Positions 44,885 through 54,942 of a stretch of 64,000 nt of DNA are shown here, in pieces. Source of the stretch: Deltaproteobacteria bacterium. GTDB lineage: Bacteria; Myxococcota; Kuafuiibacteriia; Kuafuiibacteriales; Kuafuiibacteriaceae. The DNA lies in contig JADJPE010000005.1 in the NCBI GenBank assembly GCA_016713425.1, forward strand, positions 5,554,501-5,618,500, written 5' to 3'. Made by a program: the position numbers and the translations under genes. The notes below the pieces were generated by a model, which did not search any database, had not been told where the DNA came from, and saw only the letters and a list, made by a program, of their open reading frames with translations. The stretch's first letter is position 1. Each line of letters begins with the position of its first letter.

Positions 44885-47038
44885 TCATCGTCTGCGGGGC
44901 GAAAGACTCGGCATGGTGAGAGCTTCGTCCGAAAAAAGGAGGTCACCCCCACCGAGTTGTCCGAGTTTGTTGACCCCAACGCAGACCAGGCGCCCTCCGG
45001 CCTCTAGTAGGGCACAGCCGAACGAACCGCCGAGTTCAAAGGCCGACGCCCTTTCGATCCCGAGGACTCTTCGTGGTCCGTCGGGGGTGGCCTGATCGAA
45101 GGCCCGCTCGGGCAACGGCGGAAACATGGAATCAGGACTGACGCAGACGACATCGCCTGCGGTGCGCACGATGCACGCTCCGTTCCCAGCATACGGTGTC
45201 GTCAAATACACAGCATCGCGCAGGTCGGGCACTGCGACGGCGGGCTCACTGAGATCTCGCCACGTCACGACGTGGCCATCCGCGAGCCTCGCGTAAGCGG
45301 GGCCAGAGTTCAGCGAGATCTGCACAGCCTTCGCGACGCCGGTTCGAAGCTCGGGACGGGGAGGTGAGCGATTCTCCGATGCGCGGCGAAGATGTCGCCA
45401 ACACATGACCGTCCCATCGGACCTAACCGCACAAGTCATCGCGTCTCCAACGGCGAGCGAGACCACATCACCGAGATCTGAGACATCGACCACGCCTGAT
45501 ACGCGATCAGTGTGTCCTTGCCCCAATTGTCCGAGATCATTGGCGCCCCAACATCGAACCCGAGCGTTGGAGCGAGCGCACGTGTGCGATGATCCGACAT
45601 GAATCTCATCCACTTCCCCCACCTCTTCAAGCACTCGAGGCGACAAGTACGTATCGGAAGCCATCGCGGGGTCGATCTGCCCACGGCTGTTGAGTCCCCA
45701 GCAAACCAGCCGATGGTCGGTCAAGACCGCGCAGACGAGGGCGTCGCCAACAGAGACGGCAGCCGCCGGTCCGGGAAGTTCGGCCTCGGTCGGAAGCGCC
45801 AACGTGTTGCACGTCTTGGCCGTCATACTCGTATATTCGGCTGGGTTGCAGTAGCCAAAACAGGTGACTGAACCGTCGCGTCGGACTCCGCACGAGAACC
45901 GGGAAGCCGCATCGATCGACGAGAATCCGTCGGCTGCTGGAACGGCGCGGTCTTTGATGCGCTGCACGCCAAGTTCTCCCGACACGTTGCTTCCCATGCA
46001 CCGAAAAGACCCATCGCAGACCTGCGCGCAGAGATGACCGACAGAACCTTCCGCCCTGACGACACATTCGAAGCCGGGCACGGGACCGTCAGATCGCGCC
46101 GCCTTGGCAGAGCTCCCAGGCAGCAAGGCGCTACGTCCGGGCAGATATCCGGTGCAACGCAAAGGTCCACGCCTCCGGTAGGCACAGGTCCATGCGTTGG
46201 TGCCAAAGATCGAAGTTGAATTATCCAACGAACGAACCCGGCGGAGGACGGGATCTCCGGGCGGGCGGGCGTCGCGGTCAGAGCAAGAGACATCCTCCGA
46301 CGGAAGCGGCCCAGGCCGACGATCCCACGTGATTGCGAGATCAGCTTCCGGCGGAACGACGGTCCTCTGTGGATCACAAAAAGCGAGCCCTTCGCGAGTG
46401 ATGAGACAAGCCTCACTGACTGCCCGAAGCGGTCCCACGGGCTCAGGCCCGTTGTAGAGCGCGCGGCATCGCCAGGGGTACGGGTCGACGCAGATCGAGC
46501 CCGTCGAAAGTACGATCCGGTCACGGCCGAACGCGAGAACTCGGTCGTCCGACCTCATGTCGAACGGCTCGTCAGGGTCGTCGGTGCGAGCGAGAGGGCG
46601 ACAAGAACCACCCATCTGCAGACACCAAACTCCACTCTTCTGCCGTATCGCCGCGACCGGATACATATGCGAAGACTCGAGGGCCCGCACGTTTCGAAGC
46701 AGGACTGACGAGCGTGAGCCCTCACTATCGAGGCAGCGCACGCTCCGGTCCCGATAGAGCAGGCAGAGTGTGCGTTCCATTTGGCCGATGCCGCCGCCGT
46801 CATAGAATCGCGCATCGACTACGGCGCGATCGGCCAGTGCGCGTCGTACGCCTTCGGCGAAGGGCCCCCATCGCAACGTCCCAAAGCATTCGACACGCCC
46901 TCGCAAGTCGCGCACACACGTCGCCTCTCGTTCCAAGGCAAGGAGCGCGCTCGTCGCCGACGACTTTGGCGTCGCGACCGACACGCTAGAGGTCAGGAGG
47001 AGAAGGCCAGTCATCACGAGGCGAGTGACCCGACACAT
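44885..47038 (-). CDS. RCC1-repeat (beta-propeller) secreted protein
   Basis: A signal peptide (TRLVMTGLLLLTSSVSVA) is followed by a Cys-rich protein with RCC1/BLIP-II-type blades: CWGLNSRGQIDP, CWGANDLGQLGQGHTDR, CVGVNKLGQLGGGD and CMGSNVSGELG. Each blade repeats a Cys-x-(W/V/M)-G-x-N-x-x-G core. The first half is more divergent. I place the start at MCRVTRL (47038). Such proteins in Myxococcota are usually secreted or cell-surface; function unknown. Confidence 0.82.
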   Translation of the reverse strand: MCRVTRLVMTGLLLLTSSVSVATPKSSATSALLALEREATCVRDLRGRVECFGTLRWGPFAEGVRRALADRAVVDARFYDGGGIGQMERTLCLLYRDRSVRCLDSEGSRSSVLLRNVRALESSHMYPVAAIRQKSGVWCLQMGGSCRPLARTDDPDEPFDMRSDDRVLAFGRDRIVLSTGSICVDPYPWRCRALYNGPEPVGPLRAVSEACLITREGLAFCDPQRTVVPPEADLAITWDRRPGPLPSEDVSCSDRDARPPGDPVLRRVRSLDNSTSIFGTNAWTCAYRRRGPLRCTGYLPGRSALLPGSSAKAARSDGPVPGFECVVRAEGSVGHLCAQVCDGSFRCMGSNVSGELGVQRIKDRAVPAADGFSSIDAASRFSCGVRRDGSVTCFGYCNPAEYTSMTAKTCNTLALPTEAELPGPAAAVSVGDALVCAVLTDHRLVCWGLNSRGQIDPAMASDTYLSPRVLEEVGEVDEIHVGSSHTCARSNARVRCWGANDLGQLGQGHTDRVSGVVDVSDLGDVVSLAVGDAMTCAVRSDGTVMCWRHLRRASENRSPPRPELRTGVAKAVQISLNSGPAYARLADGHVVTWRDLSEPAVAVPDLRDAVYLTTPYAGNGACIVRTAGDVVCVSPDSMFPPLPERAFDQATPDGPRRVLGIERASAFELGGSFGCALLEAGGRLVCVGVNKLGQLGGGDLLFSDEALTMPSLSPRRR

Positions 47039-47147
47039 CGACCCGCGAAGTTCGGGCCGGCGTTGGCGCCTGGAACATGCTCGGAAAGAAACATCCATGC
47101 TGAGAAGGGAGTACCTTGGATTGCGGCCTCGTGTCGAACCCGCCCCA

Positions 47148-47349
47148 TTCTATCCGTGCTCGTGCGGCTTCCGGCCCGGACGAAACGCGCATGCGGCGCG
47201 CGTCATTCCCAAGGACCGCAGCAAGCGGCTCCGTTCGTTGGTCGGGATTCGCTTCGGCGGCGACACGCGCAACACGTCGTTGAAGGAGCGCCTCGACCTG
47301 CTCAACCCGATGCTGCGCGGGTGGAGCGCCTACTACCGTCACGCATGGG
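47148..47349 (+). pseudogene. Group II intron reverse transcriptase/maturase remnant
   Basis: Within one frame, the RT motif CSCGFRPGRNAH is joined directly to the maturase segment NTSLKERLDLLNPMLRGW and SAYYRHAW. The catalytic YADD block that belongs between them is deleted, as are the 5' half and the rest of domain X. Clearly non-functional. Confidence 0.75.
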
Positions 47350-47621
47350 CGTGTTTGACGAGCGCCTGCTCGACCTCCGCTTTTGCTTCGTCGTATGCGG
47401 GCGCCAACGCCTCGGTCGCGCGTCCCTCCATCGCGCTCATGGGCCCAGCGAAATGCGGATCCCAAAGAGCTCACGCAATGGGCGGCGCGGGTCGAGCTGC
47501 CGCACCGCCTACAAAGGACCTTGTGTCGGCGCCACTCGGTCGTGTGCGGCCGGTGGTCTTGCAGATCAACCTGCTGATAGCGGTATGCCTCGGGGTCGTT
47601 CGTTCTCGGCAGAGCTGTAGC

Positions 47622-47990
47622 GCAGCCACTGCGTGCGGTCAGGGAACAGGTCCACGGTCGAATCAACAGCATCAGGCGCAGCCAGCAGGCGATGCGCAGC
47701 CGATGCCCCTTCTGACCCCCGCGATTCTTTTCTTGGGCTTGCTCTTGCCACGCCTCGGGGTTCCGAGTCGAGTGCCTGCCCCGGGGCCATCACTCGACGG
47801 CGGTCGGTGCGAGTTCCGAGAGTTCTGGTTCAGCTTCTCCGTCAGCTCCGCCACAAGCTTCGTCAAAGCATCAATTCGGTCGTCGCGCTCCGCGAGCTGC
47901 GCGTCGCGCGACGCAATAGCGGCCTCGAGCACGTGGGGTCGCCCCTCGAGGGTCTCCACGCTCGCGATCGATGCTGCGTCCGCTACAAGA
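47622..47990 (-). pseudogene. IS66-family TnpC N-terminal fragment, frameshifted
   Basis: The coiled-coil and leader of IS66 transposase: KLVAELTEKLNQNSRNSHRP, then PPSSDGPGAG and RGKSKPKKR. Around 47715 the frame shifts, and similarity continues as HRLLAAPDAVDSTVDLFPD in another frame before ending near 47622. The catalytic core is missing. Copy C of the IS91-like element starts 23 bases upstream. Confidence 0.75.
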
Positions 47991-48012
47991 AGCCTGGATC
48001 ACATTCGAGGCC

Positions 48013-50172
48013 GATAGGGCAATCAATCGGCTTCGACCATGCCCGGAGGAGTCGGAGAACCGACGCAGGTGTGCGACGAGTCACATATTGCGCGCAGTGT
48101 GGCCGGTTCGGAACGGCACAAGACGGGACTGCCGCTGAGTCCCGTAGCCTGCGGGCAGCGTTCAGACGTACCTCTCCCCAGCGGACGAGCCATGCGACCG
48201 CGCGGACAAGAAGCGCCGAGCCCGGGGAGCTTGGGATCTTGGGTCGGTTTGTGGCGTCGATCAGAGATCGAGGGCGAGCTGAGGGGATCTCGGGCGCATC
48301 GCTGACGTCTCATCCGACCGAGAGTCTGCTTGACGTGACTCGATTCAGTCACCGCACCGATCGGCCTCAGGCGGCCGCCGCAACTCAAGCAGCGCTCGCC
48401 ATCAATCGAATAGACCCGGGCCAACAGCTTGGCCCACGACATGCGGCGCTTCTGAACCTGAGGCCTCATGTTCTCGATCGGGAAGGCGAGCTGAAGAGCG
48501 GGTGCGGGCCTTGGAACAATCGCGCGCCGCACTTTCGAGGCCGAAGCCAGAACGCCCGCGTAGCGAACCTGATGCTGCGCCGGGGAGGAACGAGCCACGC
48601 GAGGCGTCTCAGAAACTGTACCGGTGATAGAACGATCGCACCCTGCCCGTTCTTCGCTGGACGACGAAGCGTCAGCCGAACTCGCCCATCACCGCTCATG
48701 CGAAGTTGATCTTCGGCGAATGGCGGACGGGCCGCATATAGGCAGAGCCTTTCTCGTCCTCGTCGATCGCCTTGGGCAACACGAACCTGAGCATGAACAC
48801 TGAATCCACCACACTCGATCGCCGTGGACTTGACGTCCACGATGCGACTTGGCGACAGCATCGATGGCTCCGCGAGGCCGCGCACATACCAGCGCTCCAA
48901 GGGTGTCAGCGAGGCTTCCTCAAGAGCGTCCGAATCGCTTCGGAGATATCCGCTCTTCGCGAGAAATTTCTCCATCTTCTTGAACACGGTTTGGGCCAAC
49001 GAGAGAAGGTCTCGATTCGTTGGGGCTGGGCATTCGACGAAACGGGGACCGTCTTCTTCGTTCGCGAAGACTCCGTCGAGAACGAGCACATGAAGATGCG
49101 GTGAGATGTTCAGGGTCTTCGTGAATCGCTGAATGAAGGTGACGGCTCCGCATTTCGGTTCTGCAAGACCCTGGCATCGAGCCCAGGTGGTCAGTTGCTC
49201 AAAGATCGCCCGAACGAAGAAGTTCACCATCTTCGCCAAGACCTCTCGTTTGCACGCGAGAAGACCGCGCAGTTCGAACGGCGGGCTCAGCACGTATTGC
49301 CGCAGCGCGACATCGGGCAGCACGTCATCGACGAGATGGGCCGCCGTCTCCTGCATCCGTCGTGCACCGCAGCTCGGACAAATCGCCCGCCCCTTGCACG
49401 AAAAGGCCAGAGCGTGCTCACGCTGGCATCGGTCGCAGAAGAGAAGGACGAAACCGCGTTCCAAGATCCCGCAGTCGAGGAATTCTTCAAATTCTTTACG
49501 GACAAATGTCGGCAACCCGGACTCACAGGAATCGGCGTCCTCAAAACTTTCGACAAACTCGTCAAAGTGGGTCGAGACGAGCCGATGCAGGATTCCCGAC
49601 TCCGGTTTTCGTGGTTTGTATTCCGAAACCGCTTGCGCGCACACAATGCGCCATGAGCCCGTTTCATGCCGTGACGGAAGGCCTCGGATATGGCGCTCGT
49701 TTGTTCGTGTCTTCGTCGAATTTCGGACTTTCTCGCTGCGCTGACGGACAAACCGCCGGCCCCCATCTTGTCTCGTGCGCGGCTCTCGGTGAAGCTCCCG
49801 AGCCGTAGCCATGAAGCGAGTCAAGAAGTGACGAGCGCGAGGGTGATGGCGTCGGTCTCGTGAACGTGCGCGACGTTCCTGGCGATGCCGAGGATGTGTC
49901 GCGCGGCATCGACATCGCGTGGGATGGTCCCGGCGCTCTGCACGCGCGGGGAGCACGCGCCGGCAACGTTCTCCATCCTTCGAACCGATCTCAATGGCGC
50001 AGCACGCGCGGGCGACGCGACGTGGCGAATCTTCGCGCTCAAGAACCCGAGCCACGCCCTAATGCCCTCGGAGATGCCCATCACCGTCGCACCCGGCCGC
50101 GGACACGCCCCCGGAAGCGGTCCCTCGCGCGGCGCGAAGCCCCGTCCCGAAGGCCAGCCGACCGTCGAAACA
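48013..50172 (-). mobile_element. IS91-like element, copy C (2160 bp, uninterrupted)
   Basis: A full-length copy running from the shared terminus GATAGGGCAATC at 48013 to 50172, where similarity with copy D stops abruptly after GACCGTCGAAACA. The terminal bases form a potential hairpin (GCCGAT ... ATCGGC around 48011-48032). It is three bases shorter than copy D without its IS110 insertion, fully explained by three one-base homopolymer losses. It preserves the empty IS110 target near 49390. Confidence 0.88.
48261..49644 (-). pseudogene. IS91-like (Y2/HUH) transposase, copy C, frameshifted
   Basis: A rolling-circle transposase. It has an N-terminal zinc-binding domain (CDRCQREHALAFSCKG then AICPSCGARRMQE), a central HUH-type motif (ISPHLHVLVLDGVF), and a C-terminal region with a GERCLSCGG knuckle. 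Start: a GTG near 49644, where family members begin (YKPRKPESGILHRL); a longer ATG start at 49812 is open. A lost G near 48586 shifts the frame after LAWLVPP, and a second loss near 48284 alters the C-terminus. If real, these inactivate the gene; copies A and D have the longer homopolymers. Confidence 0.8.
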
Positions 50173-50834
50173 GCGCCCGACGACAACAACGCGAGCGACA
50201 TCAACGACGTGCGGGCTGTGAAGCGGCGGGTGCGAAGTTGGCAAGGGGCCGAGCTGCAAAGCTCAGAGCCGCGCGCTGTTAAACTCGCGCCCGAGAGCTC
50301 TCCCCGGCTCTGAGCCCCAGACGCGGCTCTCTGCGGGCTCGACCGGCAGCTCGCGAACGACCGCGTGCTCTGAGCATCACCGCCCACCGAGCACGCGTCG
50401 ATCACCACCGATGCGCAAGACCCCGCGGAACAACGGGAAAAAGAAGAGGGCCTCGCCGGTCATCCCGATGAGGCCCTCTGTTTACCTGGCGCCCAAGGGT
50501 ATTCGCGTTGGGCAAAAATGGCTCGGGTAGCCCCGTGCTTAGACGAACCCCCTGCGAGAGCCCGAATTGATGCATGAGTTGATATCACCTCGGGACCTCA
50601 TTCTTCTCGGGTACTTGGGCTGAGAGCACCCGGAGAACCAATGTGCCGCGCGACCGTGGGCGCTGTGCGGCCCGTGGTGGCCGGGTTAGCGGGCTGAGGT
50701 CCCGGACCGCGGGCCGGTCGGGGGTCGGGGCACTCGGGGGCGCGTGTAGGGGCCGTGGAAGAATGAACGCTACAGCGCGCCGATAGTGATCCACATGAGG
50801 GATAGATGTTGACTGCTCCTGATCGCGAGGCACT
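50173..50834. other. Intergenic region between IS91-like copy C and norB
   Basis: No convincing gene. It holds one strong hairpin terminator (50445-50479). The stretch 50640-50760 is extremely G-rich and lacks sustained frames with coding character. Confidence 0.5.
50445..50479 (-). terminator. Rho-independent terminator
   Basis: A 10-bp perfect stem (AGAGGGCCTC with GAGGCCCTCT) with a 15-base loop. On the minus strand it is followed by TCTTTTTCCC, so it best ends transcription coming from norR-norB, about 350 bases after norB. A shorter T run on the plus side could make it bidirectional. Confidence 0.8.
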
Positions 50835-53123
50835 TCAAGCTTCCGACCTGACGTTCTTTCCGAAGACGAGCATGAGCGTCGCGAACACGATGGGGACCGC
50901 ACCGAGGAGCAGGAAGATGAGGTCCCCGACGATGCGGATCGATTCGAGTGTGTGGAAGGTGCCGCCCATCAGATACTCCAGCCGGCGGGCATGCCAGTAG
51001 CCGTTCACCAACACATCCCACAGCTGAAGCACCCCAGCCGGAAACAGGTCCAGCAGCAGCATCAGCCCGAGGCCGATGTTGAGGCCCCAGAAACTTCGGC
51101 GGACGTGTTTCTCGGCCCGGCCCCAGGCTTCATCGGTCGCCAGGGCCCGAAGGCAGAACACGAGCACAGCTAGCGCGAGCATTCCGAACACACCGAACAT
51201 GGCCGCGTGACCGTGGTTGGCGGTGAGCGTGGTACCCATCTCGAAATAAGAGACGATGGGGAGATTGATGAGGAATCCGAACACACCCGCGCCGATGAAG
51301 TTCCAGACCCCCACCGCGATGAGGAACCGGATGGTCCACTTCTGTTTGCCGATCAGCGGCTCGCCGCAGTCGGAGCAGCGCCGGTCCTTCAGCCGGATGA
51401 AATCCCACGCTTCCAGCGTCAACAGGGTGAGGGGTACGACTTCCAGAGCGCTGAAACAGGAGGCCAGGCCCATATTCAGGGTGCTCTGGCCGGTGAAATA
51501 CCAGTGGTGGCCCGTACCGACGATGCCGCCGAGGAGGAACAGGATCGCGTCCATGTAGATGAGCCGCGTGGCGGACTTCACCGTCACGAGCCCCATCTGG
51601 ACGAACATCACGCCAACGAGCACGGTGGCGAAGAGTTCGAAGAATCCCTCCACCCAGAGGTGGATGATCCAGAACCGCCAGTTGTCGATCACCGCGAAGT
51701 TGGTGTGGGGCCCATAGAAGAGCGCCGGCACGTAGAACAGCGGGATGGCGATGGCGGAGAGGAAGAAGAGCGTGGGAAGCTCTCCCTTGCCCCGCTCTCT
51801 CATCGCGGGCCGGAGGGCGCGGTACATCAAGAAGAGCCAGAAGCCCAGGCCGGCGGCCAGGAGCAGCTGCCACACCCGGCCCAGGTCGAGGTACTCACTT
51901 CCCTGATGCCCGAGCCAGAACCAGAGGCTGCCCAGCGCTCCGTTGATGCTCGCCATCTCGGCAAGGAGGCTGCCGAAAACGACGAAGGCGAGCGCGACGA
52001 GAAGGGCGATCGCGCCGGCGCGTTGCCGCTTCGGCTCCGCCCCTCCCACCAGGGGAGCCAAAAAGAGGCCACCCGCCACCCAGGCCGTAGCGATCCAGAA
52101 GATCGCGGTCTGCAGATGCCAGGTGCGGGCGAGGTTGTAGGGCAAGATGCGGGCGAGATCGAGACCGTAGAAGGCCCCGGGCTCAACCCGATAATGGGCG
52201 ATGACGCCTCCCAGCGCCGACTGCGCCATGAACAGGATGGCAACGACCACGAAGTAGAGGCCGAGGATCTTCTGGCTCGGAGTCACCTTCCAGGTGGCGA
52301 GTCGGCCCTCGCCGACGTGGGCCGTCTGATCGGCGCCCCAGCCCAGCGTGAACTTTCCGAAGACCGTGAGGATGAGGCCGAGGCCGCACAGGAGCACCAC
52401 CAGGCTCAAGGCACTCCAGAAATAGGCCGACGCCGTGGGCGTGTTCCCAGCCTCCGGATCGTAGGGCCAGTTGTTGGTGTAGGAGTAGTCCGTTCCCGGG
52501 CGAAGGGCGGTTGTGGCCCAGGCCGCCCATGCGAAGTAGGTCGTGAGATCCCGCAACTCTCCTTCGTCGCTGATGAAGCCGCGGGGTAGGCCGGCGGCCG
52601 GTGTGGCGCCGTCGAAATAGTCTGTCCACTCGGCCCGCTGAGCACGAAAGGACGCCGCCTCCACCGTCGTGAACCGAAGGGTTGCCGTGGCCGGATCGTA
52701 GCGATTCTGCTTGAGCGCGCGCTTGAGCGCTTCGCCGATCTCCAGGCGCCGGGGCTCATCCAAAGCCCGGAAGTCAATTCCGTACTTTGCTCGCGCCAGG
52801 GTGTCTCGGCCGATTTCCACCGTGCGATGGAGGTACTCGGCGGAATAGTCGGGCCCCAGGTAGGCACCATGCCCCCAGAGCGTCCCGTGCTCCATGAGCG
52901 CGTACTTCAGGAACACGTCCTGGCCGTGCTCGATGTCATCGGCGGTGAAGAGCCGCTGCCCCGTCGCGTCCACAACCGTCGCGGGGATCGGGGGCGCTCC
53001 CTGATAGGTCTTCACGGTCACCAGACCGAGCAACCCGAATCCACAGATCATGACGATCACCACGGCCCGGCGCCACCAGGGCGAGAGTGGAAGCTGGTCT
53101 GGGTCAGAGTCGTGTTGGGGCAT
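50835..53123 (-). CDS. norB: Quinol-dependent nitric oxide reductase (qNOR)
   Basis: A 762-residue single-subunit NO reductase that turns two NO into N2O with electrons from quinol. The N-terminal helix and periplasmic extension (from VVDATGQRLFTADDIEHGQD) are the fused NorC-like part without haem c, as in qNOR. Haem and FeB ligands are in ARTWHLQTAIFW, the GTGHHWYFTG motif and TANHGHAAMFGVFGM. The FeB-associated Glu is in HLWVEGFFELFATV. About 14 membrane helices. It lies 95 bases after norR on the same strand, so NorR and the reductase are probably co-transcribed. Confidence 0.95.
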   Translation of the reverse strand: MPQHDSDPDQLPLSPWWRRAVVIVMICGFGLLGLVTVKTYQGAPPIPATVVDATGQRLFTADDIEHGQDVFLKYALMEHGTLWGHGAYLGPDYSAEYLHRTVEIGRDTLARAKYGIDFRALDEPRRLEIGEALKRALKQNRYDPATATLRFTTVEAASFRAQRAEWTDYFDGATPAAGLPRGFISDEGELRDLTTYFAWAAWATTALRPGTDYSYTNNWPYDPEAGNTPTASAYFWSALSLVVLLCGLGLILTVFGKFTLGWGADQTAHVGEGRLATWKVTPSQKILGLYFVVVAILFMAQSALGGVIAHYRVEPGAFYGLDLARILPYNLARTWHLQTAIFWIATAWVAGGLFLAPLVGGAEPKRQRAGAIALLVALAFVVFGSLLAEMASINGALGSLWFWLGHQGSEYLDLGRVWQLLLAAGLGFWLFLMYRALRPAMRERGKGELPTLFFLSAIAIPLFYVPALFYGPHTNFAVIDNWRFWIIHLWVEGFFELFATVLVGVMFVQMGLVTVKSATRLIYMDAILFLLGGIVGTGHHWYFTGQSTLNMGLASCFSALEVVPLTLLTLEAWDFIRLKDRRCSDCGEPLIGKQKWTIRFLIAVGVWNFIGAGVFGFLINLPIVSYFEMGTTLTANHGHAAMFGVFGMLALAVLVFCLRALATDEAWGRAEKHVRRSFWGLNIGLGLMLLLDLFPAGVLQLWDVLVNGYWHARRLEYLMGGTFHTLESIRIVGDLIFLLLGAVPIVFATLMLVFGKNVRSEA

Positions 53124-53218
53124 GAGTCACCTCCTGGGCAATGGTCGAAGTTGGTGCACGGGATCGACGGTGGTCGTCCATACCGCGATGAAGCTCGAGA
53201 CCTGCATGGAAAGACCTA

Positions 53219-54784
53219 TCACTCACGCTCGAGCAATCCGAGGCGTCGCGCCATGTGATGCAAGTTGCCGCGAGCCATGCCCAGTGATCTAGCTGCCGCT
53301 GCCCAGTTGCCCTCGTGTGCGGCCACGGCCCGGCTCACCATAATCCGTTTCGTTTCCTCGACGGCTTCTTTGAGCGTCTGTCCCGATACCGCAGCAGTTG
53401 CAGCGACCCCTGGCAGGGCATTGGGATCGGCGGCTTCGGATGTGTCACGTCCGATCTGCAGGTGCCGAGGACCGATCAATGTTGGAGCGTCCCTGCCGGC
53501 GCCCGTGCTCGCCCTCAGGACAGCACGGCCGAGAAGATGGTCGAGCTCGCGTACATTTCCCGGCCAGGGTGCGCCGGTGAGCGCTTGTCTTGCTCCTTCG
53601 GTGAGTCGTACTGGCCCCAACCCAAGACGCCGGCGATAGAGGTCTAAGAAGAACCCGGCGAGGAGCGGAATGTCTGACCGTCGCTCGCGCAGCGGTGGAA
53701 CGCGAATGGGGTACATGTTGAGACGATGGAACAGGTCGGCTCTGAACCTCCCCGCGTCGACCTCCCGGGGTAAGTCTCGGTTTGTAGCGGCTACCACGCG
53801 AACATTCACACGCAGTGCCTGATCCGAACCGACGCGCTGAATCTCGCCTTCCTGAATGGCCCGCAAGAGCTTCGGCTGCACCGAGAGGGGAAGCTCGCCC
53901 ACCTCATCCAGGAACAGTGTGCCCTTATCGGCCACCTCGAATTTTCCTGCGCGGTCGGCGTTGGCCCCGGTGAAGGCCCCGCGGACGTGACCGAAGAGCT
54001 CGCTCTCGACGATGGTTTCGGGCAGAGCGGCGCAGTTGACGTAGATGAGCGGCTCGTCCCGGCGCGCGGAGCTGTGGTGGACCGACCGCGCGACGAGCTC
54101 TTTGCCCACGCCAGTCTCGCCCGTGATCAGCACGGCAAAATCGGACTGCGCGACCAACTCGATCTCGTCGCGGACCCGCTGGATAGCGACGCTGGTCCCG
54201 AGGATCTGGCCTCCGCCATCGCGTCCTGCAGCGTCCATCTGAAGGACACTGGCAACTCGCTGATGCCGCCGAGACGCCGACTCGAGCGCTTCGAAAAGGC
54301 GCCCGGTGTTCATTGCCGCGCCGGCGAGCGCGCCGAGCATTCGTAAGAACCGCTCGTCGATAGCATCGAATGCGCCGGGCTCGAGCGCGTCCGCGGTCAG
54401 CACTCCGATCACGGTATCTCCCGCCAGCAATGGGCAGCCCAGGCATGCGTGCACATCACGCGTCGCGTCCGGGTTGACCAACAGCAATCCGTCGTAGGGA
54501 TCTGGCAGTGGGCTGTCGGCCGGAAAACGAACGGGCGTGCCTTTGGCCACAACGACGTCGAGTCGAGGATGCTCGCGTCGGCTGAACCGCCGCCCGAGAA
54601 CTTCGGGAGCTAGCCCATGGATCGCAACCGGAGTTAGCTCATCACCCGCCAGCTGCAACACCGCGGCAGCGTCACAGGGAATCGCTTTGCGTAGCGCGTC
54701 GAGCAGCCTGGAAAGCCGATCGCTTGAGCCGAGCGATGCTGTCAGATCGATGGCCATCGACAGCAGTGCGTCCTGCTGGTCCAT
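53219..54784 (-). CDS. norR: NO-responsive sigma-54 activator NorR
   Basis: A 521-residue enhancer-binding protein. It has an N-terminal GAF domain (AIDLTASLGSSDRLSRLLDA to about residue 165) with the NorR-like GRRFSRREHPRLD region that in E. coli NorR surrounds the mononuclear iron, and a AAA+ domain with Walker A GETGVGKELVARSVHH, the sigma-54 contact loop GAFTGANADRAGKFE, and Walker B GTLFLDEVGELP. A Fis-type helix-turn-helix follows (NWAAAARSLGMARGNLHH). NO binding relieves repression of the AAA+ domain. Divergent from ytfE, with three identical palindromes and a -24/-12 promoter in the gap. Confidence 0.93.
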   Translation of the reverse strand: MDQQDALLSMAIDLTASLGSSDRLSRLLDALRKAIPCDAAAVLQLAGDELTPVAIHGLAPEVLGRRFSRREHPRLDVVVAKGTPVRFPADSPLPDPYDGLLLVNPDATRDVHACLGCPLLAGDTVIGVLTADALEPGAFDAIDERFLRMLGALAGAAMNTGRLFEALESASRRHQRVASVLQMDAAGRDGGGQILGTSVAIQRVRDEIELVAQSDFAVLITGETGVGKELVARSVHHSSARRDEPLIYVNCAALPETIVESELFGHVRGAFTGANADRAGKFEVADKGTLFLDEVGELPLSVQPKLLRAIQEGEIQRVGSDQALRVNVRVVAATNRDLPREVDAGRFRADLFHRLNMYPIRVPPLRERRSDIPLLAGFFLDLYRRRLGLGPVRLTEGARQALTGAPWPGNVRELDHLLGRAVLRASTGAGRDAPTLIGPRHLQIGRDTSEAADPNALPGVAATAAVSGQTLKEAVEETKRIMVSRAVAAHEGNWAAAARSLGMARGNLHHMARRLGLLERE

Positions 54785-54787
54785 GAT

Positions 54788-54850
54788 GTTATCACTAGCA
54801 TAACGCAGTTATTCGAGCAATAACTTCCGTCGGTTATGGCTTGGATAACC
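54788..54850. promoter_or_regulatory. Three identical palindromic operators, GTTAT-N7-ATAAC
   Basis: Perfect inverted repeats GTTAT-N7-ATAAC at 54788-54804, 54808-54824 and 54833-54849; the third extends to GGTTAT/ATAACC. Centres are 20 and 25 bases apart, in the norR-ytfE gap and 40-100 bases upstream of the sigma-54-type promoter. Three enhancer sites upstream of the target promoter is the known NorR arrangement, although the half-sites differ from the GT-N7-AC core described for enterobacterial NorR. Confidence 0.75.
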
Positions 54851-54888
54851 GAGTTCTGTAAGCTGTGGTTTTGATTGAGAAGACTGTC

Positions 54889-54904
54889 TGGCCCGTTGTC
54901 TGCA
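54889..54904 (+). promoter_or_regulatory. Sigma-54 (-24/-12) promoter of ytfE
   Basis: TGGCCC-N5-CTGCA matches the sigma-54 consensus TGGCAC-N5-TTGCA at 9 of 11 defined positions, with GG and GC exactly 12 bases apart. It points towards ytfE, whose ATG lies 39 bases further on, and has three operators upstream, as NorR control requires. Confidence 0.68.
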
Positions 54905-54942
54905 ATGCACCTAGCGCCATGGACTCGAACAAGGAGCTGACG

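Noticed and set aside
49821..50170. TnpB-like C-terminus (RDVDAARHILG) within the IS91-like element
   Set aside because: One short resemblance only; no RuvC motifs or zinc cysteines in the same frame.
53172..53184. GGT-N7-ACC, a NorR-type site upstream of norB
   Set aside because: Single short match with no sigma-54 promoter next to it; norB is more simply read through from norR.
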